DNA from: Shewanella aestuarii
GTDB taxonomy: Bacteria; Pseudomonadota; Gammaproteobacteria; Enterobacterales; Shewanellaceae
Direction of reading: 5' to 3'
DNA: 64,000 nt
Assembly: GCF_011765625.1 (NCBI RefSeq)
Contig: NZ_CP050313.1
Coordinates: forward strand, 554,501 to 618,500
The stretch's first letter is position 1, and each line of letters begins with the position of its first letter. This document shows positions 63,883 through 64,000 of this stretch, piece after piece. A program made the translations under genes and the position numbers. The notes beneath the pieces were generated by a model. That model did not search any database and had not been told where the DNA came from. It worked only from the letters and a program-made list of their open reading frames with translations.

Positions 63883-64000
63883 ATGCTGCTTTATATACAT
63901 GGATTTAATAGCTCTAATCAGTCAGACAAAGCGTTGCAAACCGCCAATTACATCAAACAGCATTATCCCAACCTTAGTTTCCATCAGCCGCAAGTTCCGA
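63883..64000 (+). CDS. yqiA: YqiA-like esterase, 5' part (runs off window)
   Basis: The first 39 codons of an alpha/beta hydrolase: MLLYIHGFNSSNQSDKAL, with the oxyanion-hole HGFNSS motif typical of YqiA. GAGGA lies five bases before the ATG. Its place after cpdA fits the conserved order. The protein is cut by the end of the window. Confidence 0.88.
   Translation, partial: MLLYIHGFNSSNQSDKALQTANYIKQHYPNLSFHQPQVP

Overview
The window looks like a chromosomal segment of a marine gammaproteobacterium, most probably Shewanella or a close relative. This is inferred from gene content and order, not from a database match. Supporting points are the tolC gene divergent from nudF-yqiB-cpdA-yqiA, a prfB programmed frameshift followed by lysS, the ygiF / DUF47-pit / ygiM cluster, a short PutA, a MetJ-type operator ahead of an NhaC-like methionine transporter, and secreted S9 and S46 dipeptidyl peptidases. 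No rRNA, tRNA, CRISPR array or insertion sequence was seen.

Layout. Positions 1-3763 hold the end of a four-gene SMC operon (MksB/JetC-like C-terminus, MksE-like, MksF-like, and a JetD/MksG-like TOPRIM protein), that is, a Wadjet-like plasmid-defence condensin. Positions 3764-36653 are ordinary chromosome: a dicarboxylate symporter, fbp, DPP IV, a broken GGDEF/EAL protein, ygfZ, serA, a LuxR regulator, catalase, ygiF, DUF47-pit, ygiM, putA, metT, a pseudouridine synthase, an S46 peptidase, an aromatic amino acid permease, a broken LprI-MliC lysozyme inhibitor, a YjfB-like protein, ohrR and rlmC. Positions 53870-64000 return to chromosome: the rest of chrA, a chemoreceptor, prfB, lysS, tolC, nudF, yqiB, cpdA and the start of yqiA.

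Between them lies the most interesting part, an AT-rich element of about 17.1 kb (about 36786-53869) inserted inside chrA. The first 19 codons of chrA remain at 36742 and the rest of the gene continues at 53859. A shared 12-bp core sits at both junctions in the same codon phase, and a large serine recombinase lies at the right end. The element supplies a substitute start for chrA. Its cargo is a predicted archaeo-eukaryotic-type primase fused to a helicase (with a 55-residue gene overlapping its start), a C5 methyltransferase and facing endonuclease, a MazG-like protein, a resolvase, a macro-domain protein, a NERD-domain protein, two related proteins of unknown function, a Cys-rich miniprotein paired with a DUF6641-like protein, and a tRNA-guanine-transglycosylase-like (DpdA-like) protein coupled to an unknown partner behind nine perfect copies of an octamer. 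It has no conjugation or virion genes that I recognise. Its size, serine integrase and private replication module recall phage satellites.

Three genes (8903-11742, 38569-40127, 61851-62482) are each broken by what looks like one lost base in a G or C homopolymer. This is a caution about sequence accuracy as much as about biology.
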